A DNA stretch of 28,826 bases, taken from the NCBI GenBank assembly GCA_016928395.1, contig JAFGKV010000264.1:1-28826 (forward strand), read 5' to 3'. Of the stretch, positions 1 to 7,952 are shown in pieces. Origin of the DNA: Candidatus Fermentibacterota bacterium. GTDB lineage: Bacteria; JAFGKV01. Position numbers and translations under genes: made by a program. Under the pieces are notes generated by a model. That model saw nothing but the letters and a program-made list of their open reading frames with translations, was not told the origin of the DNA and searched no databases. Numbering within the stretch: position 1 is the first letter of the stretch; the number at the start of each line of letters is the position of its first letter.

Positions 1-165
1 AACCCTAACCTGTAGCTCCACGCCACGGCACCGGAAGTTGCATCACGTATCGTCCGGGCGGGCCCGGGGCCCCCACTCGTTTGAGAGTTCATCCACGCAC
101 TCGTACTCGGATGTGCGCCTCTCGAGAGCGATACTGATACCGACTCCGAGCCCCGCCTTCCCGCA

Positions 166-185
166 GGCGACCAGAGACGGTCGCC
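166..185. repeat. Short hairpin repeat (GGCGACC/GGTCGCC)
   Basis: GGCGACC at 166-172 pairs perfectly with GGTCGCC at 179-185 across a 6-base loop. It is followed by CCTACG. The ending GCCCCTACG is shared with a repeat at 9743-9762, so the two probably belong to one dispersed intergenic family. Confidence 0.6.
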
Positions 186-225
186 CCTACGACGGCAACG
201 GTTTCTCGTAGCGCTGAGCGGGCCT

Positions 226-295
226 GATAGCTGACAGCCGATAGCTGACAGCCGATAGCTGACAGCCGATAGCTGACAGCCGATAGCCACCAGCC
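226..295. repeat. 14-bp tandem repeat, four perfect copies plus one degenerate
   Basis: The unit GATAGCTGACAGCC occurs at 226-239, 240-253, 254-267 and 268-281 without a mismatch. A fifth degenerate copy lies at 282-295. The unit length is not a multiple of three, so the array is read in all frames and is unlikely to be coding. There are no spacers, so it is not a CRISPR array. Confidence 0.9.
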
Positions 296-394
296 GGCCG
301 TAGTCTCAACCTCGAAAACCCTGGGTGCTCTCGCATCCAGAGGCCTTGCTGAGGACTGCAAGCGAAGCGAAGCCGGCAGTCGGCGGTACGCAGC

Positions 395-540
395 ATTCAG
401 GATCCAGAATCCAGAAGTCAGGATTCAGAAGGCCCATCCATCCGTCCGTCCAATCATCCAATCATCCGATCGTCCAGTCGGCAGTCAGCAATCAGCAGTA
501 TCTTCCGCATTCCGCGCTCCGCATTCCGCACTCAGTCGTC
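395..540. repeat. Composite array of degenerate short repeats
   Basis: Four kinds of imperfect short-period repeat follow one another: CCAGAATCCAGAA-type units (about 400-430), CATCCATCCGTCCGTCC and ATCATCCAATCATCC-type units (about 433-476), CAGTCGGCAGTCAGCAATCAGC-like units (about 476-497), and TTCCGCATTCCGCGCTCCGC-like units (about 503-532). The last two types run into the 3' end of the MutL-like gene, whose stop codon is at 492-494. Confidence 0.75.
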
Positions 541-3401
541 TCCTCACTCCTGCCTTCGCGAAGCGAGGCGAGGACAACCATGGGCCTGATGACGCCCGCA
601 CGAATCTGCGTTCTCGTGTAGAGGCTGGCCACGCGTCCATCGGCGCCCGCAAGGGTTGCGCGACAACCGTTTCCCATGGGGACTGCGCCGAACCCCTCGG
701 TCAGGACCACGGGGAAGGGAAGATCCTCGTCGCCGGTGACGCCCGTGGCGATCTCTCGCCCCGCGAATCGAACCCAGTCGGAGGCCGGTACCGAGGGTGC
801 GACAACGCCGCGGACCCCCGCGGCGCGGCAGCCTTCCAGGAAGGCATGGTCGATGGGCTCGGGGCTGATCACCACGGCCCCGGCGTGTTCATCCGGCCCA
901 AAGGAGCCTGCCACAACCCGGCACGGCCCAAATCCCTCTCCACCGAACCCGATGGCCCCGTGGATGATGATTCCCTGCCCGGAGAGGGTCGCTGATCGCC
1001 CAGGCACAACGTCGGTGACGGTTCCCGCCACGGATCCGACGGTGACCAGCGGTTGCAGGTCGTAATGAAGCACGACCTCGCCCCGGTCGGTGTCGATCTC
1101 CTTGAGGATACCCGAGCGGGGCGCCTTGATGGGCAGGCGGTTCCCGCTTCCCCGTACCAGCTCTTGGCCCGCCTGCACAAAGTCGCCGACCTGGAACTCC
1201 AGCCGGCTCCTGATGTGCCCCTTCGGAATGCCAAGGAAGCCCGCGATGTCGACTCGCACGGGTTTGCGCGCGTAATCCTGGATCTCCCGCAGGACGATGG
1301 TGCCGTGTTCCTCGACGGCACTGACATGCCCCCGCACGGGGGAGTTGCAATAGAACTCAACGCCCAGGAATGCCTCGCGCCCGCGGAAAATCCGTTGCCC
1401 CATGGCGACCTCGTCGCCTTCCTTCACCAGAATCCCGTCGCGAATCGCCTCGGGTGAGAAGCGACGCTGGTACCCGAGCAACCGCCGCACATCCACCAGG
1501 AAGACCCGGGGGGGAGTCAGCACATTCTCGCCCACAGGGGTGGCAGGTTCCACCCGGTCTCCCAAACTCACAAAAATCGTTCCCTCGTACGGCAGCTCGC
1601 GACGAATGTCGAACGGACCCTCAACTACGGTCGAACGCGTGCGGCGCGGCGGGATGGTCACGGCTCTCGGGCGGGTCATTGGCCAGGGTTCACCAAAGGA
1701 GAGCAGCGGCTCGCCGTTGAACGCCGTACCCCGTCCCCGGCAATCAAACAGGACGGGCAGCGTCGTCTCCAGCGTTACCTCATCGGTCTGCCCGTACAGG
1801 CGGATACCCGGCGCAGGTGTAATCTCCCACACTCCGCCGTCCGGCGCGAAGAAGACCTCTCCTCCCCGGAGCTCGCGCCGAGCGCCGCTTCTGCGATCCC
1901 GCAGGGAAACCATCACCGCCTCATGCACTTCACCGGTGGGCGCCACCACGTAGGCAAGGTCGCGGAGAGACTCCTCGAAGAGCTCCAGTGCGGCAGCGGG
2001 ATTTACCGTGGAGAGCACCCCCAGATGCGGGCTTCGGAAGGAGGTGTCCACGGCAAGCTTGGTGAGGCCGGTGGGAAGGAATCCGTCAACGAGCATCCGG
2101 ATCGCTTCGTGAGTTGATGCATTGGAGAACACGCCGCCCGCCCCAATCATCACGTCGATGTCGGAGACGTGGAAGAGACTGCTGGCGTCGACTCCGTGGA
2201 ACGTCTCCTGAAAGGGATCGAAGTCAACGCGGTTGCGGAGCCTGTCCAGGAGGCCAACCTTGGCCACCGTGAAGTTCATATCCTGATGCTGGCGCCATGC
2301 CACGGAGATGCCCGCTATGGCAGCGGCGTGCTCCATGAGGAGTTCTGCTTCTTCGGTGGGAATACTGGTCGGATTGAGCATCTTGTTGGCCGCGTACTCG
2401 CGGATGTGGGCTTCCTCGATACCGGCCGGGAGGTGCCGCATCACCGCATCGATGCCTGCGGCGGCAATGGTGGCGCACAGAGAGTAGCTCACGCCGATAT
2501 TGGCGGCCACCGTGCGGCGGTACTCGCCATAGATGTTGGAAAAGACATCCGTCGTGGCGCCGCCCATGTCCGCCATGACAACATTCTGACCATGCCGGCG
2601 CGCATACAACTCAAGAATCCTCTCCACCGCCGTTGGAGTCGGTATGATATCTGCGGCTGCCCATCCCTTCAGAGTGCGGTAGCCGGGTGCACGCTCCATG
2701 ACGGTATCCATGAACAGCCTGAGGATGGCCTCCTTGGCGGGGCGCAGATTGGTGTCGGTCAATGTCGGGCGGACATTGTCCACCATGTGCAGATCGAAGG
2801 AGCCGGCCAGCACCGGGGCGACATATTCCCTGGCGTCTACATTGCCACAGAAGACCAGTGGGATGCGACCTTCCGGATCGAACTTTGCGGTTGGCTGGGC
2901 CAGGCGCAGGATCTCGGCCAGCCGCACCACATTGGCAATGTCGCCGCCATCGATGCCGCCGGCCATGAGGATCAGATCAGGATGCAAAGCGCGGATGATC
3001 CGCATGGTGTGAATGGTAGGCGTTCGGTCATCGATGGTGAAGACGCGGAGGATCACGCCCCCGGCGCCCTGGGCCGCCATCTGAGCGATCCGGCCGGTAT
3101 CGGTGGAGGTCAGGCCCACCACCAGCATCTGCAGCCCCCCGCCGGCCGAACTGGTGGTCAGGTACGGTACCATCGGCACGCCTGATTCGTCCAGAATCTG
3201 CACGCCGGCCTGCCTGCCCACCGCCTCGGCTGCGGCACGCACCCCGATGCACACGTCTTCCGAGGGCTTCTCCACCGTAGTGGGCACGTTCACGCCTGCC
3301 GCGATGCGGTAGCCTCCGTCGCGACGGGCGAGCAGGATACCCTTGGTGGTAGTGCTGCCGACATCGGTCACAAACACGTGACCTGTATGATCATCCAACA
3401 T
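492..3401 (-). CDS. MutL/GlmL-family ATPase-like protein with long C-terminal extension
   Basis: This 969-residue protein starts with the ASKHA-type phosphate motif DVGSTTTK (13-20) and carries the matching MADMGGATTDV (276-286). These are the marks of the MutL/GlmL family, whose members sit beside B12-dependent glutamate and ornithine mutases and are thought to repair or activate them. The family core is usually about 450-600 residues. Here it continues with barrel-sandwich, lipoyl-like segments (about 605-680 and 730-790, with VGDFVQAGQE) and a further alpha/beta region to about 940. I chose ATG 3401 because AGGAGGG lies just upstream; an open frame runs further 5' but lacks such a site. 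It follows the HIT gene by 46 bases and is probably co-transcribed. The last 20 or so residues (from about 945) are encoded by intergenic-type repeats. No B12 mutase is visible in the window, so its partner is unknown. Confidence 0.8.
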   Translation of the reverse strand: MLDDHTGHVFVTDVGSTTTKGILLARRDGGYRIAAGVNVPTTVEKPSEDVCIGVRAAAEAVGRQAGVQILDESGVPMVPYLTTSSAGGGLQMLVVGLTSTDTGRIAQMAAQGAGGVILRVFTIDDRTPTIHTMRIIRALHPDLILMAGGIDGGDIANVVRLAEILRLAQPTAKFDPEGRIPLVFCGNVDAREYVAPVLAGSFDLHMVDNVRPTLTDTNLRPAKEAILRLFMDTVMERAPGYRTLKGWAAADIIPTPTAVERILELYARRHGQNVVMADMGGATTDVFSNIYGEYRRTVAANIGVSYSLCATIAAAGIDAVMRHLPAGIEEAHIREYAANKMLNPTSIPTEEAELLMEHAAAIAGISVAWRQHQDMNFTVAKVGLLDRLRNRVDFDPFQETFHGVDASSLFHVSDIDVMIGAGGVFSNASTHEAIRMLVDGFLPTGLTKLAVDTSFRSPHLGVLSTVNPAAALELFEESLRDLAYVVAPTGEVHEAVMVSLRDRRSGARRELRGGEVFFAPDGGVWEITPAPGIRLYGQTDEVTLETTLPVLFDCRGRGTAFNGEPLLSFGEPWPMTRPRAVTIPPRRTRSTVVEGPFDIRRELPYEGTIFVSLGDRVEPATPVGENVLTPPRVFLVDVRRLLGYQRRFSPEAIRDGILVKEGDEVAMGQRIFRGREAFLGVEFYCNSPVRGHVSAVEEHGTIVLREIQDYARKPVRVDIAGFLGIPKGHIRSRLEFQVGDFVQAGQELVRGSGNRLPIKAPRSGILKEIDTDRGEVVLHYDLQPLVTVGSVAGTVTDVVPGRSATLSGQGIIIHGAIGFGGEGFGPCRVVAGSFGPDEHAGAVVISPEPIDHAFLEGCRAAGVRGVVAPSVPASDWVRFAGREIATGVTGDEDLPFPVVLTEGFGAVPMGNGCRATLAGADGRVASLYTRTQIRAGVIRPMVVLASLREGRSEETTECGMRSAECGRYC

Positions 3402-3447
3402 GGCTCCCTCCTGGCAGATGCGCCGCCTGGGCGCGCGCTGTCTGCTA

Positions 3448-3924
3448 TCAATTCCCCTGTGGCGGCACAACCGCGTGCAAGGCGCTCCTGATCGCCTCCT
3501 GAATCCTCCGCACTTCTTCGTCACCACGGTACGGTCGGCGCTGCCAGATCATCCTCTTCGAGAACAGGCCATCCTTCCGCCGCCTCGGCATCACGTGCAC
3601 GTGGAGGTGGGGGACGCTCTGACTGACGATGGTATTGATAGCAAGAAACGAGCCCTCCGCGCCCAGCCCTTCCTGCACGGCCCATGCCAGGCGTTTTGCC
3701 ACGCGAAAGAGCGGCTGCACCATGATGTCTGGGAGGTCGAGCAGAGTCGCGCAGTGGATCCTGGGCACCACAAGACAGTGGCCGTGCACGAGAGGACGGT
3801 GGTCAAGAAACGCCATGGTGTGTTCGTCTTCGAACACCACATGGCTCGGCGCACGACCGGCAATGATGTCGCAGAGCGCGCATGCGGCCACCTGGTCGAA
3901 AAGATGGAGTTCCACGAGATTCAC
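3448..3924 (-). CDS. HIT-family nucleotide hydrolase/transferase
   Basis: A 158-residue histidine-triad protein. The signature PHLHVHVMP (105-113) supplies the H-x-H-x-H active site: H108 is the central residue and H110 is the expected nucleophile of the family. N97 and S103 are at the usual substrate-binding positions. CALC (15-18) near the N-terminus resembles the zinc-binding pair seen in many bacterial HIT/Hint proteins. Such enzymes hydrolyse nucleoside phosphoramidates or dinucleoside polyphosphates in the cytoplasm. The chosen start is GTG; an in-frame GTG three codons later is equally possible because the ribosome site is weak. It lies directly upstream of the MutL-like gene on the same strand. 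The specific substrate cannot be told from sequence. Confidence 0.9.
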   Translation of the reverse strand: MNLVELHLFDQVAACALCDIIAGRAPSHVVFEDEHTMAFLDHRPLVHGHCLVVPRIHCATLLDLPDIMVQPLFRVAKRLAWAVQEGLGAEGSFLAINTIVSQSVPHLHVHVMPRRRKDGLFSKRMIWQRRPYRGDEEVRRIQEAIRSALHAVVPPQGN

Positions 3925-3991
3925 CTACCGGGAAGGATGGAAAGAACGGAGGACCCGTGAAGTGAGAAGACCGAAGCTCCATCGTCCAGTA

Positions 3992-4061
3992 TGGAGGGAC
4001 GCGATTCCTCGCGTCCGCGGTGCGGACGCGCAATGGCGGACCGGCGAAGCGGGTCCCTCCA
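3992..4061. repeat. Inverted pair of GGAGGGACGCG elements
   Basis: TGGAGGGACGCG at 3992-4003 followed by CGCGTCCG is mirrored by CGGACGCG from 4023 and GGGTCCCTCCA at about 4051-4061. The same element occurs twice, again inverted, at 16171-16386. This makes it a dispersed REP-like intergenic repeat. Confidence 0.7.
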
Positions 4062-4144
4062 ACGGGGGGATTCCTGAGGAAAGACGCGCACGGCCCCGCA
4101 TCCAGTGGTGCGGGATCAGTCGCGAAGGAGCAAATCCCTCCCAA

Positions 4145-4165
4145 CCTCCCTTTGTCAAAGGGAGG
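4145..4165. repeat. Hairpin repeat CCTCCCTTT/AAAGGGAGG
   Basis: CCTCCCTTT (4145-4153) and AAAGGGAGG (4157-4165) form a perfect 9-bp stem with a 3-base loop. There is no run of T on either side, so it is better called a REP-like hairpin than an intrinsic terminator. Confidence 0.7.
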
Positions 4166-4193
4166 AGCTGGTGGGCAGTCCGGCGTGTCTCCC

Positions 4194-4249
4194 CACTCCT
4201 CACTCCTCACTCCTCACTCCTATCTCCTCACTTCGAAGAGAGCGAAGTG
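4194..4249. repeat. Heptamer array CACTCCT and adjoining hairpin
   Basis: CACTCCT is repeated from 4194, with four perfect copies and one degenerate copy. It is followed by a hairpin in which CACTTCG (4229-4235) pairs with CGAAGTG (4243-4249). The hairpin is ten bases from the DUF169 stop codon, so it may protect or end that transcript, although no T-tract follows. Confidence 0.65.
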
Positions 4250-4258
4250 AGCCAAGCC

Positions 4259-5029
4259 CTACTGCAGCTCACATTCCAGGTGGCGCCGGATTCGATCTCG
4301 AACCTTGTCCCAGGATGGCGTGATGAGGAAGCTTTCCTCTATATTCTCGACCATCCGGGCGAACAGCGGCCAGGGAATCGCCAGGGTCAGCTCCGATCCC
4401 CCGACACAGGGCCGCGCCGACACGTCGAACATGCCCAACACGGCCCGGGGACGCTCGGAGGCCAGCTCCGTGTAGGGATAGTAGACGATAGAGGCGCATC
4501 CGGCGCCCATGGGCGCGATGACCCCATGAAGATCCACTCGGTCGTAGTTGACCAAGGTAAACAGCCCGGCCAGCACATCGCAGGTGGCAAAGAAGATGAC
4601 CACCGCCGGCTCGTCCTTCTCGCGGAGCAGGTCCCATGGGGAGAACACGAGATGGCGCGCCGGGGCATGAAACGGCGCCATGTCCTCCATCATCCGGTGG
4701 ACGATCTCGGGCGACTTCTTGTAGCGTTCACCCTCCAGTTTCCCCGGGATGCCGCAGGAGAGGAAGTAATCGAACTGCGGGCTTATCTCCTGGGTGAATC
4801 CCGTGTAGCGCGTGCCGCCTCCGCACCCGACGGTATCGGCGCCAAACGACAGGGCATTCCCCTGTCGTACCCCGGAGAGATCGCAGATGAGGCACCGGTG
4901 GCCCTTGGCCACGGGAGCCTGCGTAATACCTTTGGGCTCATCCTCATACCACAGGGCGATGGGCAGCTCGGCACCGGGGAAGTAGCGCCGCCATTCATCG
5001 GTGAAGTGTTTCTTGAGAGCGCGATCCAT
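4259..5029 (-). CDS. DUF169 family protein (COG2043-like)
   Basis: A 256-residue soluble protein with the layout of DUF169: an N-terminal segment with LPIALWYEDEPKG, a cysteine/glycine patch (AEDTVGCGGG-like, about residues 65-72), a central region and the glycine-rich GAGCASIVYYPY (about 175-186). The family is widespread and uncharacterised; the conserved cysteines suggest metal or cofactor binding, but I cannot name a function. The start is secure: AAGGAGG sits five bases before ATG 5029. It follows the DUF1232 gene by 18 bases and so is probably its co-transcribed partner. The stop is next to a repeat hairpin. Confidence 0.75.
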   Translation of the reverse strand: MDRALKKHFTDEWRRYFPGAELPIALWYEDEPKGITQAPVAKGHRCLICDLSGVRQGNALSFGADTVGCGGGTRYTGFTQEISPQFDYFLSCGIPGKLEGERYKKSPEIVHRMMEDMAPFHAPARHLVFSPWDLLREKDEPAVVIFFATCDVLAGLFTLVNYDRVDLHGVIAPMGAGCASIVYYPYTELASERPRAVLGMFDVSARPCVGGSELTLAIPWPLFARMVENIEESFLITPSWDKVRDRIRRHLECELQ

Positions 5030-5047
5030 GGTTCCTCCTTGCGGGGG

Positions 5048-5338
5048 TCAGCGCTCAGCGCCCGGCATGATGCCGGCGCGGCGCCGGCAGTCGTCCTTCA
5101 CGGCACGAGGAGTCAACGAAAGGGCAAGCCCCACCAGCAGCCCGACGATCACCACATCATCCACGTGCCCGAGCACTGGAACGAAATCGGGAATGAGGTC
5201 GATGGGGGACACGAGATAGCCGACGGCGGCCACGAGAAGCGCCCGGGGCAGCCAGGGTGTCCGTGGGTCCCCCGCCATGAGGCGGTACGACTCCACTGCC
5301 CGCAGGAATCGTGAGAACCGACGCTGCAGCGCCTTCAC
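5048..5338 (-). CDS. DUF1232 (YkvA-like) small membrane protein
   Basis: A 96-residue protein whose centre, SPIDLIPDFVPVLGHVDD (about 44-61), is the DUF1232 signature. It is flanked by hydrophobic stretches (LPRALLVAAVGYLV and VVIVGLLVGLALSL), suggesting two membrane segments joined by the conserved loop. The family function is unknown. The chosen start is GTG, with GAGG a few bases upstream. It lies 50 bases after the M55 peptidase and 18 bases before the DUF169 gene, all on the minus strand. Confidence 0.85.
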   Translation of the reverse strand: MKALQRRFSRFLRAVESYRLMAGDPRTPWLPRALLVAAVGYLVSPIDLIPDFVPVLGHVDDVVIVGLLVGLALSLTPRAVKDDCRRRAGIMPGAER

Positions 5339-5388
5339 TGAAAGCCTCGGGGTGCATGCCGCGACGCGGAGACCACCAACCGACCGTC

Positions 5389-6186
5389 TTAGAGCACGAA
5401 CATGATGGTTCGCAGCACGTCCATGTAGTCGGCATGCTCGAACCTGACGGTGAACGCATCGACGACATGAGCGCCCGGATAGAAACCGGCCCGGTAGGCT
5501 TTGACATGAGTGCGATACCCGATCTCCAGGACAAACCGGTCAGGAATCGGGATCAGGCATCGTTTCACATCGCCGCGGAGAGATGCCTCTACACCGGTTC
5601 TGATCCTCTCCACTGCCGCGGCGGGGTGAAGGTTGATAGTGGAGTCGCCGACGCCCTGTTTCACCGCCACGGTCCCGATGGCGGGATTCACCACGGCCAC
5701 CTCGTCGCACAGCCCCTGGTCGCCGGATACGAAGGCCACGGGCACGCCCACCGACGCGGCGGCATACCCGTGTAGCAGGAACTCCGAGGCGAAGCGGTCA
5801 TTCACCTTGATATGGCCCGCGACGCCGCACATGGTATGGGCCAGCGGGCTGGTAGCCAGGCCCGCCCGGCTATGGTAGCCGATCATGAGCATGGCGGCGA
5901 ATGAGCCGTCCAGTTCCTGGGCCATGGACAGCGGATGCCCGCTCCATCCCCGCACGAGCCGGACTTCCTTGGGAAGCTTGCCGGCCTGAAGATTCCTGCC
6001 CGTGTCGTGGGCGTCCTTCACCCAGACCTCATCGGCTCCCGCGGCCAGTGCGCCTTCACAGGCGGCGGCCACCTCCGCGGTCATTTGATCTCTGAACTCG
6101 CCGTAGTCGCTCTTCTTGGCATCGGTCTCATCGTCGTGGGTAGCGCCGGTGACGCCCTCGATGTCTGCACTGATGTAGATCTTCAC
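5389..6186 (-). CDS. M55 family D-aminopeptidase (DppA-like)
   Basis: A 265-residue cytoplasmic metallopeptidase that releases N-terminal D-amino acids from short peptides such as D-Ala-D-Ala. The zinc ligands of Bacillus DppA are all recognisable: D8 and E10 in SADIEG, H60 in KDAHD, H105 in GYHSRAG and E135 in FASEF. The catalytic histidine of the family corresponds to H117 (LAHT). The length is normal for M55. The start is GTG 6186, which overlaps the TGA of the upstream asparaginase as GTGA and implies translational coupling. Pairing with an Ntn asparaginase suggests a small peptide-salvage unit for D- or iso-linked residues, perhaps from peptidoglycan or damaged protein. That last step is inference. 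Confidence 0.92.
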   Translation of the reverse strand: MKIYISADIEGVTGATHDDETDAKKSDYGEFRDQMTAEVAAACEGALAAGADEVWVKDAHDTGRNLQAGKLPKEVRLVRGWSGHPLSMAQELDGSFAAMLMIGYHSRAGLATSPLAHTMCGVAGHIKVNDRFASEFLLHGYAAASVGVPVAFVSGDQGLCDEVAVVNPAIGTVAVKQGVGDSTINLHPAAAVERIRTGVEASLRGDVKRCLIPIPDRFVLEIGYRTHVKAYRAGFYPGAHVVDAFTVRFEHADYMDVLRTIMFVL

Positions 6187-7121
6187 GATTCATCTCCCTG
6201 GGTCGCGCGCGCCTGCGCGCATGACTGCCGTTGGGGTTGTTCAAGGTCGTGGGTCCAAAGCCAGAAGTCAATCGAAGCCGGCGCATTCACGGCCAGCGCG
6301 TAGGGTTCGCCGTGCCGGTCAATGGCGTGAATGACCACGGGCCCCAGGAATCCCCCGCGGAGATCACCCAGGTCCGCAGCGGCTTCATGGCAGGCCTCGG
6401 CCACACGGGCGCCGCCTTTCATGAGAAGCACCACCGACCGCGCCGTGCCGCAGCGGATCGTCATTTCCCCTGTGTGCGTGCAGCCACAGGCGCCACAACG
6501 GTCATCGGCGTAGATCCCGGCGCCGATGAGAGGGGAATCACCCAGCCTCCCGGGGTACTTGTAGGCCCAGCCCGACGTGCTGGCGCCTGCAGACAAGTGC
6601 CCGTGCCGATCCATGGCCAGATAGATCACCGTGCCGCCGGTGCGGCTCGTGGGCATGGGCCAAGCCAGGGAGGTCAGAGGGGCATGAGCCACCCCGTTCA
6701 CAAGGTCATCCAGCCCGCGTTTCCGCACCCAGGAGGCGTGGGCCGCCCGGGCTTCCCCGGTCAGCATTTCGGCTGCTTCCAAGCCCATTTCGCCGGCGAA
6801 CCGCGCCGCACCCTCGCCGGCCAGCATCACGTGCGGCAGCCGCTCCATGACGAGACGGGCCGCTGCTATGGCGTGGAGATACCCTCGCAAGGCTCCCACC
6901 GCGCCTGTCATCCGGGTTGCCCCGTCCATGATGGCGGCATCGCACTCCACGATGCCTAGCATAGTGGGGAGCCCTCCGCGGCCCACGCTGCGAATAGCGG
7001 GATCTGCCTCCACGGGTTCGATTCCCGCCTGCACTGCGTCCAGGGCAGCTTTGCCCTCCCGAAGCGACGCAGCGGCGGCCTCCACCCCTGCTGCTCCCTC
7101 GTCGTTGGTGACAATGATCAT
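6183..7121 (-). CDS. Ntn-hydrolase asparaginase / isoaspartyl peptidase-like
   Basis: A 312-residue protein of the family containing N4-(N-acetylglucosaminyl)-L-asparaginase and isoaspartyl peptidase, which self-cleaves to expose a catalytic threonine. The region TGGTVIYLAMD (161-171) followed by GASTSGW and GRLGDSPLIGAG (191-202) matches the conserved nucleophile, oxyanion and substrate-binding segments (R192, D195). Two threonines, T161 and T164, are candidates for the nucleophile because local spacing differs slightly from the textbook T-I/V-G pattern. The start ATG has GAGGAGAGG upstream. It is the first gene of a block continuing with the M55 peptidase, which it overlaps by four bases. 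It may cleave beta-aspartyl dipeptides, asparagine or glycoasparagine; the sequence does not decide. Confidence 0.88.
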   Translation of the reverse strand: MIIVTNDEGAAGVEAAAASLREGKAALDAVQAGIEPVEADPAIRSVGRGGLPTMLGIVECDAAIMDGATRMTGAVGALRGYLHAIAAARLVMERLPHVMLAGEGAARFAGEMGLEAAEMLTGEARAAHASWVRKRGLDDLVNGVAHAPLTSLAWPMPTSRTGGTVIYLAMDRHGHLSAGASTSGWAYKYPGRLGDSPLIGAGIYADDRCGACGCTHTGEMTIRCGTARSVVLLMKGGARVAEACHEAAADLGDLRGGFLGPVVIHAIDRHGEPYALAVNAPASIDFWLWTHDLEQPQRQSCAQARATQGDES

Positions 7122-7289
7122 GCCCTCTCCTCGCCGGCGGATTGACGGCCCGGCTCACAGCGCCGAAGGATAGCGCCATAGACGCGCGTGCCGACCTGTT
7201 CGCCGGACAGGGCACTAGATACATTGGTCGCGCGATGCGTCAATGCACCACCTGCGCATCATCGTTCCCTCAATCCCCGTGAGGAGAGT

Positions 7290-7952
7290 ATGCAGCGCTT
7301 TGTCGAGCCCACGATCCTGCTTTCGTGTATCATATCCCTCGTGTCAGCATCCGATCTCGAGGAAACACCGTGCCCCCTCTATGCGACCCTGTTCGCCCCT
7401 CATCTCGCGGCAGTGTCCGCCAGAGAAGCTCTCTCCGACTCCCTGCATCCGCAGTTCGATCGCTACACGGCGGCCCTTGAAGCGCTGGAACTGCCTTCGG
7501 ATGCCCTCGAAGACGTAGAGGGGCCGCTGCGCTGGCTTCTGGAGAAGCGCCATGCTCTGACGCGGTCCGTTGCCGCGCTCACCGGTGCCGAGGTGTCCGA
7601 GGCCGCGTCGTTCGCGGAGTCATGCCTGCTCTGCTATGAATGGGAGGGCATGAGTGACTGCCCCCTGGAAGAGGCCCGCTGCGCCGAGGAGTTCCTGAAG
7701 GCTCGGCCCTATTCCCCGCTGGGCGCGGCTGTGCTGCTCTTCGTTGCCCATCGATACCGCTCGGCCTCCGAGTGCCTCCTGGCTGAGGGCCAAGAGGACG
7801 ACTCCATCCTCGCCAGGCAGCGCGCCGATGCCGCCCTAATGCAGGCCATGCGCGCCGGCAACCCTCTCGCCTCCTATATGGCCGATGAGTTGGCCAGGGC
7901 GCCCTGGGTGTATCTGCGAAGCGCCCCCTCCGAGCCGAGAGACTCGCCGTGA
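7290..7952 (+). CDS. Exported protein of unknown function
   Basis: A 220-residue protein that I do not recognise. It begins with a hydrophobic stretch (TILLSCIISLVSAS) that looks like a signal peptide, probably cleaved after SAS and before DLEE; a lipobox reading (LLSC) is possible but less convincing. The mature part is acidic, mostly helical in appearance and carries several cysteines (CPLY, CLLCYEWEGMSDC, CAEEF, CLLAEG). ATG 7290 was preferred to an upstream in-frame ATG because GAGGAG directly precedes it. Its stop overlaps the GTG of the HAD phosphatase (GTGA), making it the first gene of a three-gene operon. It is divergently arranged with the asparaginase across a 168-base gap. Confidence 0.7.
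   Translation: MQRFVEPTILLSCIISLVSASDLEETPCPLYATLFAPHLAAVSAREALSDSLHPQFDRYTAALEALELPSDALEDVEGPLRWLLEKRHALTRSVAALTGAEVSEAASFAESCLLCYEWEGMSDCPLEEARCAEEFLKARPYSPLGAAVLLFVAHRYRSASECLLAEGQEDDSILARQRADAALMQAMRAGNPLASYMADELARAPWVYLRSAPSEPRDSP

Larger units (their letters stand above)
1..491. other. Intergenic mosaic of short repeats, no gene
   Basis: I see no convincing gene here. The stretch is built from several different low-complexity or self-complementary elements placed side by side: a hairpin at 166-185, a 14-base tandem array at 226-295 and degenerate short-period arrays from about 395 to 540. Open frames across it translate into repetitive peptides (for example LSAVSYRLSAI), which is what such repeats give in any frame. 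The downstream edge is the 3' end of the minus-strand MutL-like gene. Confidence 0.7.
3925..4258. other. Intergenic region filled with repeats, no gene
   Basis: This gap separates the DUF169 gene from the HIT gene on the minus strand. It holds an inverted pair of GGAGGGACGCG elements, a CCTCCCTTT/AAAGGGAGG hairpin, a heptamer array and a final hairpin beside the DUF169 stop. Open frames through it give only repetitive peptides. It probably contains the 3' end of one transcript and the promoter of the next, but I could not pick a convincing promoter. Confidence 0.65.

Noticed and set aside
1-10. Telomere-like AACCCTAACC at the window edge
   Set aside because: The motif appears once here and a similar string occurs inside the oligopeptidase coding sequence near 19652; there is no array, so it is chance.
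226-295. CRISPR array
   Set aside because: The 14-base units are directly adjacent with no unique spacers and no cas genes are present.
3629-5314. Long 561-residue plus-strand open frame
   Set aside because: It runs antisense to the HIT, DUF169 and DUF1232 genes, all of which have family motifs and ribosome sites on the other strand; its product has no recognisable domain.
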